NCBI GenBank assembly: GCA_030698225.1
Contig: JAUYNR010000013.1
Location: 1-64,000 of the forward strand
Length of the DNA stretch: 64,000 nucleotides
From: Oxalobacteraceae bacterium
GTDB lineage: Bacteria; Pseudomonadota; Gammaproteobacteria; Burkholderiales; Burkholderiaceae_D
Direction: 5' to 3'
Shown: one piece after another, positions 55,382 to 64,000 of the stretch
How the letters are laid out: each line of letters begins with the position of its first letter
Numbering within the stretch: the first letter of the stretch is position 1
The notes under the pieces: model-generated
What the model was told of the DNA's origin: nothing
Databases searched by the model: none
What the model saw: only the letters and a program-made list of their open reading frames with translations
Position numbers and translations under genes: made by a program

Positions 55382-56512
55382 TTACTCAAAAAACCCCTTG
55401 ACCTTATCCATCCAGGATTTGCTTTGCGGGCTGTGCTTGGCGCCGCCTTCCGAAGTCATGCGTTCGAATTCGCGCAGGCTGTCCTTCTGGGCTTCCGTCA
55501 ACTTGACCGGCGTTTCAACCACGACATGGCAAAACAGGTCGCCCGCATAGCCGGAGCGCACCCCCTTGATGCCCTTGCTGCGCAAGCGGAAGGTCTTGCC
55601 GGACTGGGTGCCTTCGGGAATCGAGAACGATGCCTTGCCGCTGAGGGTCGGCACTTCGATGTCGCCGCCCAGCGCCGCCTTGGTGAATGAAATCGGAATT
55701 TCGCAATGCAAGTCGTCGCCGTCGCGCTGGAATACCGTATGCGGCTTGATGTGGACCTCCACATACAGGTCGCCCGACGGGCCGCCATTGGTGCCGGGTT
55801 CGCCGTTGCCGCTGGAACGAATCCGCATGCCGTCGTCGATGCCGGCCGGAATCTTCACTTCCAGCGTCTTGTTGCGCTTGATCCGTCCGGCGCCGCCGCA
55901 CGGCGGGCAGGGGTCGGTGATGGTCTTGCCTGTGCCGTGGCATTTCGGGCAGGTTTGCTGGATGCTGAAGAAACCTTGCTGCATGCGCACCTGGCCGTGT
56001 CCGCCGCAGGTGGAGCAGGTGGTCGGCGCAGTGCCGGCCTTGGCGCCGCTGCCGTGGCAGGTTTCGCAGGTATCCCACGACGGCACCCGGATAGTGGTGT
56101 CGAAGCCGTGCGCCGCCTGCTCCAGCGTGATCTCGAGGTTGTAGCGCAAATCGGCGCCGCGATACACCTGCGGGCCGGCGCCGCGTCCGCCACGGGCGCC
56201 GCTGCCGAAAATGTCGCCGAAAATATCGCCGAAGGCATCGCCGAAACCACCGGCACCGGCGCCGCCACCGCCGCCGCCCATGTTCGGATCGACGCCGGCA
56301 TGGCCGTAGCGGTCATAGGCGTCGCGCTTCTGCGCGTCCGACAACATCTCGTACGCTTCCTTGACCTCCTTGAACTTGCCTTCTGCGGTCTTGCTGTCCG
56401 GGTTGCGATCCGGATGATGTTTCATTGCGAGCTTGCGATACGCCTTCTTGATCTCTTCTTCGGAAGCGTTTTTCGCTACGCCCAGCACTTCATAATAGTC
56501 ACGCTTCGCCAT
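55382..56512 (-). CDS. dnaJ: Co-chaperone DnaJ
   Basis: A 376-residue type I J-protein. The J-domain has the HPD motif (KHHPDRNPD), followed by a Gly-rich region. Four zinc-binding CxxCxGxG repeats are present ([32 protein letters not shown]). It delivers substrates to DnaK and stimulates its ATPase. A hairpin terminator lies between dnaK and dnaJ, so its level probably depends on read-through. Confidence 0.96.
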   Translation of the reverse strand: MAKRDYYEVLGVAKNASEEEIKKAYRKLAMKHHPDRNPDSKTAEGKFKEVKEAYEMLSDAQKRDAYDRYGHAGVDPNMGGGGGGAGAGGFGDAFGDIFGDIFGSGARGGRGAGPQVYRGADLRYNLEITLEQAAHGFDTTIRVPSWDTCETCHGSGAKAGTAPTTCSTCGGHGQVRMQQGFFSIQQTCPKCHGTGKTITDPCPPCGGAGRIKRNKTLEVKIPAGIDDGMRIRSSGNGEPGTNGGPSGDLYVEVHIKPHTVFQRDGDDLHCEIPISFTKAALGGDIEVPTLSGKASFSIPEGTQSGKTFRLRSKGIKGVRSGYAGDLFCHVVVETPVKLTEAQKDSLREFERMTSEGGAKHSPQSKSWMDKVKGFFE

Positions 56513-56544
56513 CTTTACCTAGCTTTCTACCCAGTGCGATATGC

Positions 56545-56588
56545 AAAAAGCCGAGTCAGCATCGCTTGCGCTTCTGCATGAACTCGGC
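56545..56588 (-). terminator. Terminator/attenuator between dnaK and dnaJ
   Basis: On the minus strand GCCGAGT (56582-56588) pairs with ACTCGGC (56550-56556), followed by five T residues (56545-56549). It lies 44-87 bases after the dnaK stop and just before dnaJ. Confidence 0.7.
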
Positions 56589-56594
56589 AAGCCA

Positions 56595-56622
56595 TTGCGG
56601 CGCGTTGCTGCCTGCGCCGCAA
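56595..56622 (-). other. TTGCGGCGC hairpin after dnaK
   Basis: TTGCGGCGC and GCGCCGCAA form a perfect nine-base stem (56595-56603 with 56614-56622) with a ten-base loop. It is ten bases after the dnaK stop, ahead of the terminator, and may protect the dnaK mRNA 3' end. Confidence 0.6.
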
Positions 56623-56631
56623 GACAGGAGA

Positions 56632-58572
56632 TTACTTGTCCTTGACTTCCTTGAAATCGGCATCGACCACATCGTCTTCCGCCGTTTTTGCTTCTGCGCC
56701 GGCACTGCCGGCCGCGCCGCCAGCGGCTGCACCTGCTGCCTGCTGCGCCTGCATGTCAGCATACATTTTCTCGCCCAGCTTCTGCGATGCAGTCGACAGG
56801 GTCGCTGTCTTGGCGTCGATGGCAGCCTTGTCGTTGCCCTTGACCGCCTCTTCCAGTTCCTTGATGGCCGCTTCGATCTGCTCTTTCTCGCCGGCTTCGA
56901 GCTTGTCGCCGTATTCGCCCAGCGATTTGCGGGTCGAGTGCACCAGCGCATCGGCCTGATTGCGGGCGTCCGCCAGCTCTCTGAGCTTATGGTCTTCTTC
57001 CGCGTTCAATTCGGCGTCCTTGACCATCTTCTGGATCTCTTCCTCGGTCAAGCCGGAATTGGCCTTGATCGTGATCTTGTTTTCCTTGCCGGTCGCCTTG
57101 TCTTTCGCGCCGACATGCAGGATGCCGTTGGCGTCGATGTCGAACGTGACTTCAATCTGCGGCGTGCCGCGGCCTGACGGCGGGATGCCTTCCAGGTTGA
57201 ATTCGCCCAGCGCCTTGTTGCCGGCAGCGATCTCGCGTTCGCCCTGGAACACCTTGATCGTAACGGCCGGCTGGTTGTCTTCGGCAGTCGAGAACACCTG
57301 GCTGAACTTGGTCGGGATCGTGGTGTTTTTCTGGATCATCTTGGTCATCACGCCGCCCATGGTCTCGATACCGAGCGACAGCGGAGTCACGTCGAGCAGC
57401 AGCAAGTCCTTGCGCTCACCCGACAATACCGAACCCTGGATCGCGGCGCCGACGGCCACTGCCTCATCCGGATTGACGTCCTTGCGCGGGTCCTTGCCGA
57501 AGAATTCCTTGACCTTTTCCTGCACTTTCGGCATCCGCGTCATGCCGCCGACCAGGATGATGTCATCGATATCGGTGACTTTGACACCGGCATCCTTGAT
57601 CGCGATGCGGCAAGGCTCGATGGTTTTGGCGATCAGTTCCTCGACCAGCGACTCCAGCTTGGCGCGGGTCATTTTCATGTTCAGGTGGACCGGCGCGCCG
57701 TTGGCCATCGCGATGTACGGCTCGTTGATTTCGGTTTGCTGGGCCGAAGACAGTTCGATTTTTGCGCGTTCGGCGGAAGCCTTGATGCGCTGCAATGCGA
57801 TCGGATCTTTCTTCAGGTCAAGGCCGTTGATCTTCTTGAATTCGTCGAGGATGTAATCGATGATGCGCTGGTCGAAATCCTCACCGCCGAGGAAAGTGTC
57901 GCCATTGGTGGACAGCACTTCAAACTGCTTCTCGCCATCGACATCGGCGATTTCGATGATCGAGATGTCGAACGTGCCGCCGCCCAGATCGTAGACGGCG
58001 ATCTTGCGATCGCCTTTTTCGGTCTTGTCCATGCCGAATGCCAGTGCCGCAGCAGTCGGCTCGTTGATGATGCGCTTGACATCCAGACCGGCGATGCGGC
58101 CGGCATCCTTGGTGGCCTGGCGTTGTGCGTCGTTGAAGTACGCGGGCACCGTGATGACGGCTTCGGTGACTTCTTCGCCGAGGTAATCTTCCGCGGTCTT
58201 TTTCATCTTGCGCAAGACTTCGGCGGAGATCTGCGGTGGCGCCAGCTTCTTGTCGCGGGTCGAAATCCAGGCGTCGCCGTTGTCTGCCTTGATGATTTTG
58301 TAAGGCATCAGGCCGATGTCTTTCTGCACTTCCTTCTCATCGAACTTGCGCCCGATCAGTCGCTTGACCGCATACAGGGTATTGGTCGGATTGGTGACCG
58401 CCTGCCGTTTGGCGGTGGCGCCAACCAGAATCTCGCCGTCTTCCTGGTACGCAATGATGGACGGCGTGGTGCGCGTGCCTTCCACGTTCTCGATGACTTT
58501 CGGCTTCCCATTTTCCATGACCGCAACGCATGAGTTGGTTGTACCCAAGTCAATACCGATAATTTTGCCCAT
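56632..58572 (-). CDS. dnaK: Chaperone DnaK (Hsp70)
   Basis: A 646-residue Hsp70. The ATPase domain begins [18 protein letters not shown] and carries [17 protein letters not shown] and [13 protein letters not shown]. The substrate-binding domain and a Gly/Ala-rich C-terminus follow. It folds and protects proteins with GrpE and DnaJ. It has its own sigma-32 promoter in the gap after grpE, besides read-through from grpE. Confidence 0.97.
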   Translation of the reverse strand: MGKIIGIDLGTTNSCVAVMENGKPKVIENVEGTRTTPSIIAYQEDGEILVGATAKRQAVTNPTNTLYAVKRLIGRKFDEKEVQKDIGLMPYKIIKADNGDAWISTRDKKLAPPQISAEVLRKMKKTAEDYLGEEVTEAVITVPAYFNDAQRQATKDAGRIAGLDVKRIINEPTAAALAFGMDKTEKGDRKIAVYDLGGGTFDISIIEIADVDGEKQFEVLSTNGDTFLGGEDFDQRIIDYILDEFKKINGLDLKKDPIALQRIKASAERAKIELSSAQQTEINEPYIAMANGAPVHLNMKMTRAKLESLVEELIAKTIEPCRIAIKDAGVKVTDIDDIILVGGMTRMPKVQEKVKEFFGKDPRKDVNPDEAVAVGAAIQGSVLSGERKDLLLLDVTPLSLGIETMGGVMTKMIQKNTTIPTKFSQVFSTAEDNQPAVTIKVFQGEREIAAGNKALGEFNLEGIPPSGRGTPQIEVTFDIDANGILHVGAKDKATGKENKITIKANSGLTEEEIQKMVKDAELNAEEDHKLRELADARNQADALVHSTRKSLGEYGDKLEAGEKEQIEAAIKELEEAVKGNDKAAIDAKTATLSTASQKLGEKMYADMQAQQAAGAAAGGAAGSAGAEAKTAEDDVVDADFKEVKDK

Positions 58573-58620
58573 GATGTAATCCCTTTTAAACTGAATGACT
58601 GAAATGTGATTGCTGTAAAT

Positions 58621-58646
58621 ATGCGGAGAAAAAAACCTTTTTCAAG
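58621..58646 (-). promoter_or_regulatory. Sigma-32 promoter of dnaK
   Basis: On the minus strand CTTGAA (58641-58646) is followed after 14 bases by CCGCAT (58621-58626) and TATTT. This fits the heat-shock consensus CTTGAA-N13-15-CCCCAT with one mismatch. It lies about 50 bases before the dnaK start. Confidence 0.7.
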
Positions 58647-58670
58647 CATTTTCGACCACTATTTGATACC

Positions 58671-59219
58671 TTATTTTCCCTGCGACACCGTAACCAGCGC
58701 TGGGCGCAGCAGACGGTCCGAGATCATGTAACCTTTTTGCAATACGGTAACTATGGTATTGGCGTCCTGCTCGGCCGGCACCATCGATACTGCCTGATGG
58801 CGGGTCGGATCGAGCTTGTCGCCCGGCTGCGGCAATATTTCAGTCAACTTGTTTTTCTCGAACGCGCTGGCAAGTTGCTTCAGGGTCATTTCAACCCCTT
58901 CCTTGAGCAAGTCGACCGACGGCGCATCGACTGCCAGCGCCATTTCCAGGCTGTCCCGGACCGGAACCAGCATCTCGGCGAAACTTTCGATGGCGAATTT
59001 GTGCGCCTTGCTGATGTCTTCCTGGGCGCGGCGGCGAATGTTTTCGGCATCCGCCTTGGCGCGCAGGAAGGCATCCTGCATCTCGGCGATTTTGGCTTGC
59101 GCCGCCGCCAGCTGCTGCTCCAGCACCACCTCGTCGCCCGCCGGCTCGACTGCTGCCGCTGCTTCCTGCTGCTGCAAGGTATCCGGCTGATTTTCTGTTT
59201 GTTTCTCTGTGTTTTGCAT
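58671..59219 (-). CDS. grpE: Nucleotide exchange factor GrpE
   Basis: A 182-residue GrpE. An acidic, Gln-rich N-terminus leads to a long coiled coil ([32 protein letters not shown] in two parts) and the beta-domain ending [22 protein letters not shown]. It exchanges ADP for ATP on DnaK. ATG 59219 is preceded by GGAGG with six-base spacing. A strong sigma-32 promoter is upstream. Confidence 0.95.
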   Translation of the reverse strand: MQNTEKQTENQPDTLQQQEAAAAVEPAGDEVVLEQQLAAAQAKIAEMQDAFLRAKADAENIRRRAQEDISKAHKFAIESFAEMLVPVRDSLEMALAVDAPSVDLLKEGVEMTLKQLASAFEKNKLTEILPQPGDKLDPTRHQAVSMVPAEQDANTIVTVLQKGYMISDRLLRPALVTVSQGK

Positions 59220-59262
59220 CCAAAGCCTCCGACAATCAATAACCCAATTCAACATTGCAGAT

Positions 59263-59292
59263 AAATGGGGCTATCCCGACCAGATTCAAGGG
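59263..59292 (-). promoter_or_regulatory. Sigma-32 promoter of grpE
   Basis: On the minus strand CCCTTGAA (59285-59292) is separated by 14 bases from CCCCATTT (59263-59270). This matches the heat-shock consensus at all key positions. The predicted start site is about 35-40 bases before the grpE ATG. Confidence 0.9.
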
Positions 59293-59426
59293 GGATCTGC
59301 GGTTCGCGAAAGTAGTGCAGGCCTGCGTGCCTGCAACCCGATGCAGGCATGCAGGCCGGCACTACTTAATAAGCCACATTATTTTGCTTAAGTTTTTGCG
59401 CAAGGCAGTGAAATATCAGATAAATA

Positions 59427-59485
59427 GGGTGTATGCCAAAAAACATAGATAATCCCGCATGTATTTTGTCAATTTTTAAAAATAC
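59427..59485 (-). repeat. Dispersed intergenic element, copy
   Basis: Read on the minus strand from 59485: GTATTTTTAAAAATTG, CATGCGGG, TGTTTTTTGG and the end CATACACCC. It starts only 11 bases after the hemH stop and is in the same orientation. Confidence 0.7.
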
Positions 59486-59496
59486 TGCCATTTTTA

Positions 59497-60603
59497 TCAG
59501 GTCACCGCGCCGAGCCGCTGCGATTCTGCACGCGCCATCGCGGCGGCGGCCTGTTGCGCTTCGCGCGCCGCGGCGCTGCTTGCGGTGGGCCAGCCGCCGG
59601 TGTGCTGCAGCACGATCTGCGCCATCGCATCGACCCATGCGGCAGATTCGTTGAGGCAGGCAATGTAGTTGAATTCACGCCCGCCGGCGGCCAGGAAGTC
59701 GCGCCGCGCCTCGATGGCGATTTCTTCCAGCGTTTCCAGGCAGTCGCTGGTGAAGCCCGGGCAGATCAGGTCGACCTTCGCCACCCCCTGTTTTGCCAGC
59801 TTCTGCAGCGTCGGCGCGGTATACGGCTGCAGCCATTCGGCCTTGCCGAAACGGGACTGGAAGGTCACCAGGTATTGATCCCGGCCCAGGCCAAGTTCGG
59901 TTGCCAGCAGGCGCGCGGTCTTGTAGCACTCGCAATGGTAGGGATCGCCCAGCGTCAGCGTGCGCTTGGGCACGCCGTGAAAGCTCATCACCAGCCGGTC
60001 CGGACGGCCGTTGGCCTGCCAGTGCGCCAGCACCGAGCGCTTCAACGCATCGATATAGCCGGGGTGGTCGTGATAATGCTTGACCAGGCGCAGTTCCGGA
60101 ATGTTGCGCACCTTCTGGTAATGGGCGAACACCGCGTCGAACACGGAGGCGGTGGTGGTGGCCGAGTACTGCGGATAGGCCGGCAGGATCAGGATCTGCT
60201 CGCAGCCGTCCGCCTTCAGTTTGTCTAGCACTGCCGGCACAGAAGGATTGCCGTAACTCATCGCATAGGCGACCTGCAGCTGGTGGCCGCGCTGGCCCAG
60301 AGTGCCCTGCAGCAGCTTGGCTTGCTTTTCCGTGTGGACCTTCAGCGGCGAGCCGTCCCTGGTCCAGATGGTGGCGTACTTGGCCGCCGATTTGCCGGCG
60401 CGCAGCGGCAGGATGATGCCGTGCAGGATCAGCCACCAGAGCGCCTTCGGGATTTCGACCACGCGGCGGTCCGACAGGAACTGTTTCAGGTATGGCCGCA
60501 GCGCCGCAGCGGTCGGCGCCTCCGGCGTGCCGAGGTTGACCAGCACCACCGCGGTTTTAGGCGCCGTGCCGTGCGCGTATGGCGGTTCTTTTTGAAAGGA
60601 CAT
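59497..60603 (-). CDS. hemH: Ferrochelatase
   Basis: A 368-residue ferrochelatase, inserting iron into protoporphyrin [14 protein letters not shown] begins the fold. [27 protein letters not shown] contains the active-site His and the family signature, and [21 protein letters not shown] follows with the catalytic Glu. ATG 60603 fits the family start. An upstream extension in frame has no ribosome site. Confidence 0.95.
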   Translation of the reverse strand: MSFQKEPPYAHGTAPKTAVVLVNLGTPEAPTAAALRPYLKQFLSDRRVVEIPKALWWLILHGIILPLRAGKSAAKYATIWTRDGSPLKVHTEKQAKLLQGTLGQRGHQLQVAYAMSYGNPSVPAVLDKLKADGCEQILILPAYPQYSATTTASVFDAVFAHYQKVRNIPELRLVKHYHDHPGYIDALKRSVLAHWQANGRPDRLVMSFHGVPKRTLTLGDPYHCECYKTARLLATELGLGRDQYLVTFQSRFGKAEWLQPYTAPTLQKLAKQGVAKVDLICPGFTSDCLETLEEIAIEARRDFLAAGGREFNYIACLNESAAWVDAMAQIVLQHTGGWPTASSAAAREAQQAAAAMARAESQRLGAVT

Positions 60604-60657
60604 GATGGACGATTTCTGGTGAGTGGTTGAGAAGCGCTTCCGTATCACTAAATCAGT

Positions 60658-60717
60658 GGGTATTTTCAATTCCGCAATGAATCATTGCGGGAAACATGTG
60701 TTTTCAACATATACTCC
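60658..60717 (+). repeat. Dispersed intergenic element, copy (opposite orientation)
   Basis: Parts: GGGTATTTTCAATT, a strong hairpin 1 (CCGCAATGA / TCATTGCGG), AAACA / TGTTT hairpin 2 and the end CATATACTCC. It fills the gap between recN and hemH. It is the only clear copy not in the orientation of a gene ending beside it. Confidence 0.72.
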
Positions 60718-60723
60718 GGATAA

Positions 60724-62370
60724 TCACAGCGCAAGCAATTCGCGCGCGTGTTTGCGGGTGGTGGCGGTGATTTCGATCCCGCCCAGCATGCGGGCGATCT
60801 CTTCGACCCGGCTCTTGGCGTCGAGCGCCCCGATGCGCGACAGGGTCTTGCCGCCCCGGCTCTCCTTGCTGACCTCGAAATGCTGGCTGGCCTGGCTGGC
60901 AACCTGCGGCAGGTGCGTCACGCACAGCACTTGCCGGTCCCGGCCCAGGCGTTTGAGCAGGCGCCCGACCACTTCGGCCACGCCGCCGCCGATGCCGCTG
61001 TCGACCTCATCGAAAATCAGCGTCGGCCTCGCGGTGGCGCTGGAAGTGATGACTGAAATCGCCAGCGCGATGCGCGCCAGTTCGCCGCCCGAGGCGACCT
61101 TGGCCAGCGGGCGCGGCGCAGTTCCGGCATGACCCGCTACCAGGAACTCGACCTGTTCCAGCCCGTACGCTGCCGGCTCGCCGCCATTTAATGCCACCAC
61201 GAAACGCCCGCCGGCCATGCTCAAATCCTGCATCGCTGCGGTCACCGCATCGCCCAGGGTTTTGGTGGCCTTGGCCCGTGCCCCGGAGAGTTTTCGCGCC
61301 AGCAGCAGGTAGGCCGCGCGGGCCTTGTCTTCCTGCGCGCGCAGCGCATCGAGGTCGCTGGCATCGGCCAGTTGCCGCAGTTGCAGCGACAGCGCATCGA
61401 ATTCTTCGGGCAGCTGTTCCGGTGCCACGCGGAATTTGCGCGCAGTCGAATGCAGCGCGTCGAGCCGCGCATCGACTGCACGCAGGCGGTTCGGATCCAG
61501 CTCGACCCGGCTCAGGTAGTCGTTGAGCGCAGATACCGCTTCCTGCAACTGGATGCGGGCCGGCTCCAGCAATTCCAGCACCGGTGTCAGCGCGCCGTCG
61601 ATGTCGGCCAGCTTGCCGAGTTTCTGGTTCAGGCTCGACAGTTGCGACAGGATCGGATGCTCGGCTTCGGAAATCGCGTTCAGCGCCTCCTGTGCGCCCT
61701 CGATCAGGCTGGCCGCATGCGACAGGCGGCTGTGTTCGGTGCTGACCTGGTCCCATTCGCCGGGCCTGGCCGCGAGTTTTTCCAGCTCTCCGACTTGCCA
61801 TTCCAGCCGTTCGCGCTCCAGCAGCACGTTTTTCGCGTCTTTTTCAAACGCTTCGCGCTGCTTGGCGATGCCGCGCCAGTCCCGGTAGGCGGCGGCCACC
61901 TCGCGCACCTGCGGCAGCAAGCCGGCCTGGCTGTCGAGCAGCGTGCGCTGCGCATCGGGCTTCAGCAGCGACTGGTGCGCATGCTGGCCGTGGATATCGA
62001 CCAGCATCTCGCCGATTGCGCGCAACTGGGCGGCAGTCGCTGCGATGCCGTTGATGAAGGCCCGGGAGCGCCCGGCATTGTCGATCACCCGCCGCAGCAG
62101 CACGGCTCCCTCTTCGCTCTGGAATTCATTGGCGTCCAGCCAGGCGGCGGCGTGCGCATTGAGCGCGAATTCGGCGCTGATGTCGGCCTTGGGCGCGCCA
62201 TCGCGCACCATGCTGGCATCGCCGCGCCCGCCCAAGGCCAGCGCCAGCGCATCGATCAGGACCGATTTACCGGCCCCGGTCTCGCCGGTAAACACGGAAA
62301 AACCGCCGGAAAACTCCAGCTCGATGGCATCGACAATCACGAAATCACGGATGAAAAGTGTACGTAGCAT
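60724..62370 (-). CDS. recN: DNA repair protein RecN
   Basis: A 548-residue SMC-like ATPase. The start is MLRTLFIRDFVIVDAIELEF, Walker A is FTGETGAGKSVLIDALALALGG in two parts, a coiled coil of about 250 residues follows, and the C-terminal signature and Walker B are VASGGELARIALAI and LIFDEVDSGIGG. It acts in double-strand break repair. ATG 62370 is used instead of a longer frame because it matches the family N-terminus. No LexA box was seen before it. Confidence 0.95.
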   Translation of the reverse strand: MLRTLFIRDFVIVDAIELEFSGGFSVFTGETGAGKSVLIDALALALGGRGDASMVRDGAPKADISAEFALNAHAAAWLDANEFQSEEGAVLLRRVIDNAGRSRAFINGIAATAAQLRAIGEMLVDIHGQHAHQSLLKPDAQRTLLDSQAGLLPQVREVAAAYRDWRGIAKQREAFEKDAKNVLLERERLEWQVGELEKLAARPGEWDQVSTEHSRLSHAASLIEGAQEALNAISEAEHPILSQLSSLNQKLGKLADIDGALTPVLELLEPARIQLQEAVSALNDYLSRVELDPNRLRAVDARLDALHSTARKFRVAPEQLPEEFDALSLQLRQLADASDLDALRAQEDKARAAYLLLARKLSGARAKATKTLGDAVTAAMQDLSMAGGRFVVALNGGEPAAYGLEQVEFLVAGHAGTAPRPLAKVASGGELARIALAISVITSSATARPTLIFDEVDSGIGGGVAEVVGRLLKRLGRDRQVLCVTHLPQVASQASQHFEVSKESRGGKTLSRIGALDAKSRVEEIARMLGGIEITATTRKHARELLAL

Positions 62371-62439
62371 GGTGGGATATAAAGGGTGTGCGACGAAAGG
62401 ATCTGCAACTGGCTGCCGCATTGGCGAGAAAACACCAGT

Positions 62440-63366
62440 TCAGTGTAGCTGACCTTCGGCCGACGGATACTCGTTCCAGTGCAATTTTTCGCGCAGGGTA
62501 TCGTAATAATTCCAGCCTTTCGGATGCATGAAGGTGATCCGATGCTCGGAGCGCTTGATATGGATCCGGTCGTGCAGCAGCAGGCTGGCGAATGACTGCA
62601 TGTCGAAATTGACGCTGGTGTCGCGGCCGCTGACGACCTCGATCATGATTTCGCTCGAATCGGGCACCACGATCGGACGATTCGACAGCGCATGCGGGGC
62701 GATCGGCACCAGCACGATGCCGCCCAGGTTCGGATGCAGCAAGGGCCCGCCGGCCGACAGCGAATACGCGGTCGAACCGGTCGGCGTCGAGACGATCAGC
62801 CCGTCGGAGCGCTGGTTGTACATGAAGCGGCCATCGACATCGACCCGCAATTCGACCATGCCAGCGCCGGCGCCGCGCGACACCACCACATCGTTGAACG
62901 CCAGCGCCGAGAATATCTGCTCGCCATTGCGCAGCACGACGCCTTCCAGCAGCGTGCGGGATTCGGATTCGAAATTGCCTGCCAGCATGTCAGCCAGTAC
63001 CGACAGCATGCCATCGAGCGGAATATCGGTCATGAAACCCAGCCGGCCCTGATTGATCCCGATCAGCGGCACCCCATACGGCGCCAGCTGGCGCGCGATG
63101 CCGAGCATGGTGCCATCGCCGCCGACCACAATCGCAACATCGGCTTGCTGGCCGATCTGCGCCGGCGTCATTGCCGCAAAACCGGCCAGATCAATATCGC
63201 GCGCGGTTTCGGCTTCCAGCACGACGGTGTGCCCTGCATCGTCGAAAAAGTGCGCGAGCCGGGACAGCGATTGTGCAATGCCGGCAGACTGGAGCTTGCC
63301 GACGAAAGCGATGATTCTTGGCGCTGTTGGCATATTAAGTTGGGCTTGGGTAAGGGAGGACGACAT
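62440..63366 (-). CDS. nadK: NAD kinase
   Basis: A 308-residue NAD kinase. The [11 protein letters not shown] motif ([11 protein letters not shown]) and the second glycine-rich [15 protein letters not shown] motif are intact, as is [13 protein letters not shown]. It phosphorylates NAD to NADP. ATG 63366 is the longest reasonable start. ATG 63333, just before RIIAFVGKL, is equally possible. It precedes recN by about 70 bases, a conserved pair, and is divergent from the HAD gene. Confidence 0.93.
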   Translation of the reverse strand: MSSSLTQAQLNMPTAPRIIAFVGKLQSAGIAQSLSRLAHFFDDAGHTVVLEAETARDIDLAGFAAMTPAQIGQQADVAIVVGGDGTMLGIARQLAPYGVPLIGINQGRLGFMTDIPLDGMLSVLADMLAGNFESESRTLLEGVVLRNGEQIFSALAFNDVVVSRGAGAGMVELRVDVDGRFMYNQRSDGLIVSTPTGSTAYSLSAGGPLLHPNLGGIVLVPIAPHALSNRPIVVPDSSEIMIEVVSGRDTSVNFDMQSFASLLLHDRIHIKRSEHRITFMHPKGWNYYDTLREKLHWNEYPSAEGQLH

Positions 63367-63412
63367 GCATGGATTAGACCATAATTAAGGCATCTCTTGA
63401 AGGAAGTAAAAG

Positions 63413-64000
63413 TTGACGATTTTGAAAACTCCGATCAAAGCGGTGCTGTTCGACCTCGACGATACCTTGTGGCCCATCGTCCCGGTGCTGGAACGGGCTG
63501 AAAACCTGCTGCACGACTGGCTGGCCGCGCACGCGCCGGCGGTCGCCGGGCGCTATTCGATCGAGATGCTGCGCAGCCGGCGGCAGGCGCTGATGCAGGC
63601 CGAGCCGCGTTACCGGATCGACCTCTGGGGCTTGCGCCATGCGACGTTGAGCGAGGCATTCCGTCAGGTGGGCGCAGATGTTGCCAGGGTCGAGCAGGCG
63701 ATGGCGGTCTTTTCCGCTGCCCGCAATGCGGTCACGCCGTTTGCGGATGTGGAGCCGGGGCTGGCCAGCCTGAATACCCGGCTGGCAGTGGGCTCGATCT
63801 CGAACGGCTTTGCCGATCTGCAAGCGATCGGCATCGCGCACCATTTCCGGATCTCGATTGCAGCGCACAGCTTTGGCCGCGCCAAACCCGACCCGCAGAT
63901 TTTCCATGCGGCCTGCGCCGCGCTCGGGATCCAGCCGCAGCAGGCGGTATACGTCGGCGACGACCTGACGCTGGACGTGCAGGGTGCGCAAGATGCCGGG
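63413..64000 (+). CDS. HAD-superfamily hydrolase, subfamily IA (partial)
   Basis: The frame runs open to the window edge, giving 196 codons. Motif I is AVLFDLDDTLWPI, motif II is VGSISNGFAD, motif III is RAKPDPQIF, and motif IV is VYVGDDLTLDVQGA. The start is TTG 63413 with AAGGAAG seven bases upstream. A TAA lies two codons before it and no in-frame ATG or GTG precedes motif I. It is a cytoplasmic phosphatase-like protein of unknown substrate, divergent from nadK. Confidence 0.8.
   Translation, partial: MTILKTPIKAVLFDLDDTLWPIVPVLERAENLLHDWLAAHAPAVAGRYSIEMLRSRRQALMQAEPRYRIDLWGLRHATLSEAFRQVGADVARVEQAMAVFSAARNAVTPFADVEPGLASLNTRLAVGSISNGFADLQAIGIAHHFRISIAAHSFGRAKPDPQIFHAACAALGIQPQQAVYVGDDLTLDVQGAQDAG

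Noticed and set aside
59220-59426. A CIRCE (HrcA) operator before grpE
   Set aside because: No TTAGCACTC-N9-GAGTGCTAA-like sequence was seen; the sigma-32 promoter explains control.
62371-62440. A LexA box before recN
   Set aside because: No CTG-N10-CAG site was found in the gap on either strand.

Overview
The window is a GC-rich chromosomal segment of a betaproteobacterium. The order recA-recX-DUF2889-sucC-sucD, the grpE-dnaK-dnaJ cluster beside hemH, recN and nadK, and the tctD/tctE-like pair with a DUF4212-symporter all fit Burkholderiales, and the overall feel is Oxalobacteraceae (Herminiimonas/Collimonas-like). That placement is inference from gene content, because no rRNA or tRNA gene is visible in the window.

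Layout. 1-2.5 kb is a decayed island edge: a broken tyrosine integrase, a cluster of nine-base direct repeats, a HicAB toxin-antitoxin pair and a lone frameshifted Xre-type antitoxin. 2.4-10.2 kb is a cyclic-di-GMP block on the minus strand: a PotD-like periplasmic binding protein with a membrane diguanylate cyclase, then a 1584-residue GAF/PAS/LOV/GGDEF/EAL protein ending in a receiver without its phosphoacceptor. 10.3-18.7 kb holds housekeeping genes (deoxyinosine glycosylase, spermidine-synthase-like protein, GspE/PilB-like ATPase, RNase H-like protein, DUF2189 membrane protein, epimerase, 2Fe-2S reductase, ArgD). 19.2-24.1 kb is the prkA-yeaH-spoVR stress module. 24.2-27.4 kb is accessory: MntA-HepT, a REP-associated transposase with a partly duplicated end, a type IV pilin under a sigma-54 promoter, and a ParDE-like pair. 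27.5-34.4 kb is FHA/PP2C, sucCD, DUF2889, recX and recA. 34.7-39.3 kb is a two-component system with a sodium:solute symporter. 39.5-47.6 kb holds purM, a perM-hda-HAD-pcnB-folK run, panB and a tungstate-type ABC pair. 47.7-52.9 kb is one giant exonuclease-RecQ-UvrD fusion gene. 53-64 kb has carbonic anhydrase, an FAD oxidoreductase, dnaJ, dnaK, grpE, hemH, recN, nadK and the start of a HAD hydrolase.

Regulation readable from sequence: a LexA box before recA, sigma-32 promoters before grpE and dnaK, a terminator between dnaK and dnaJ, and a sigma-54 promoter with upstream PilR-like repeats before the pilin.

The main unexplained signal is a dispersed intergenic element of about 58-63 bp, with nine clear copies and one diverged copy. 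Its ends are complementary (GGGTAT / ATACCC) and it has two internal hairpins that seem to covary. Nine of the ten copies lie just after a gene's stop codon in the same orientation as that gene. The other strong candidates are the exonuclease-RecQ-UvrD fusion and the LOV-type cyclic-di-GMP protein.
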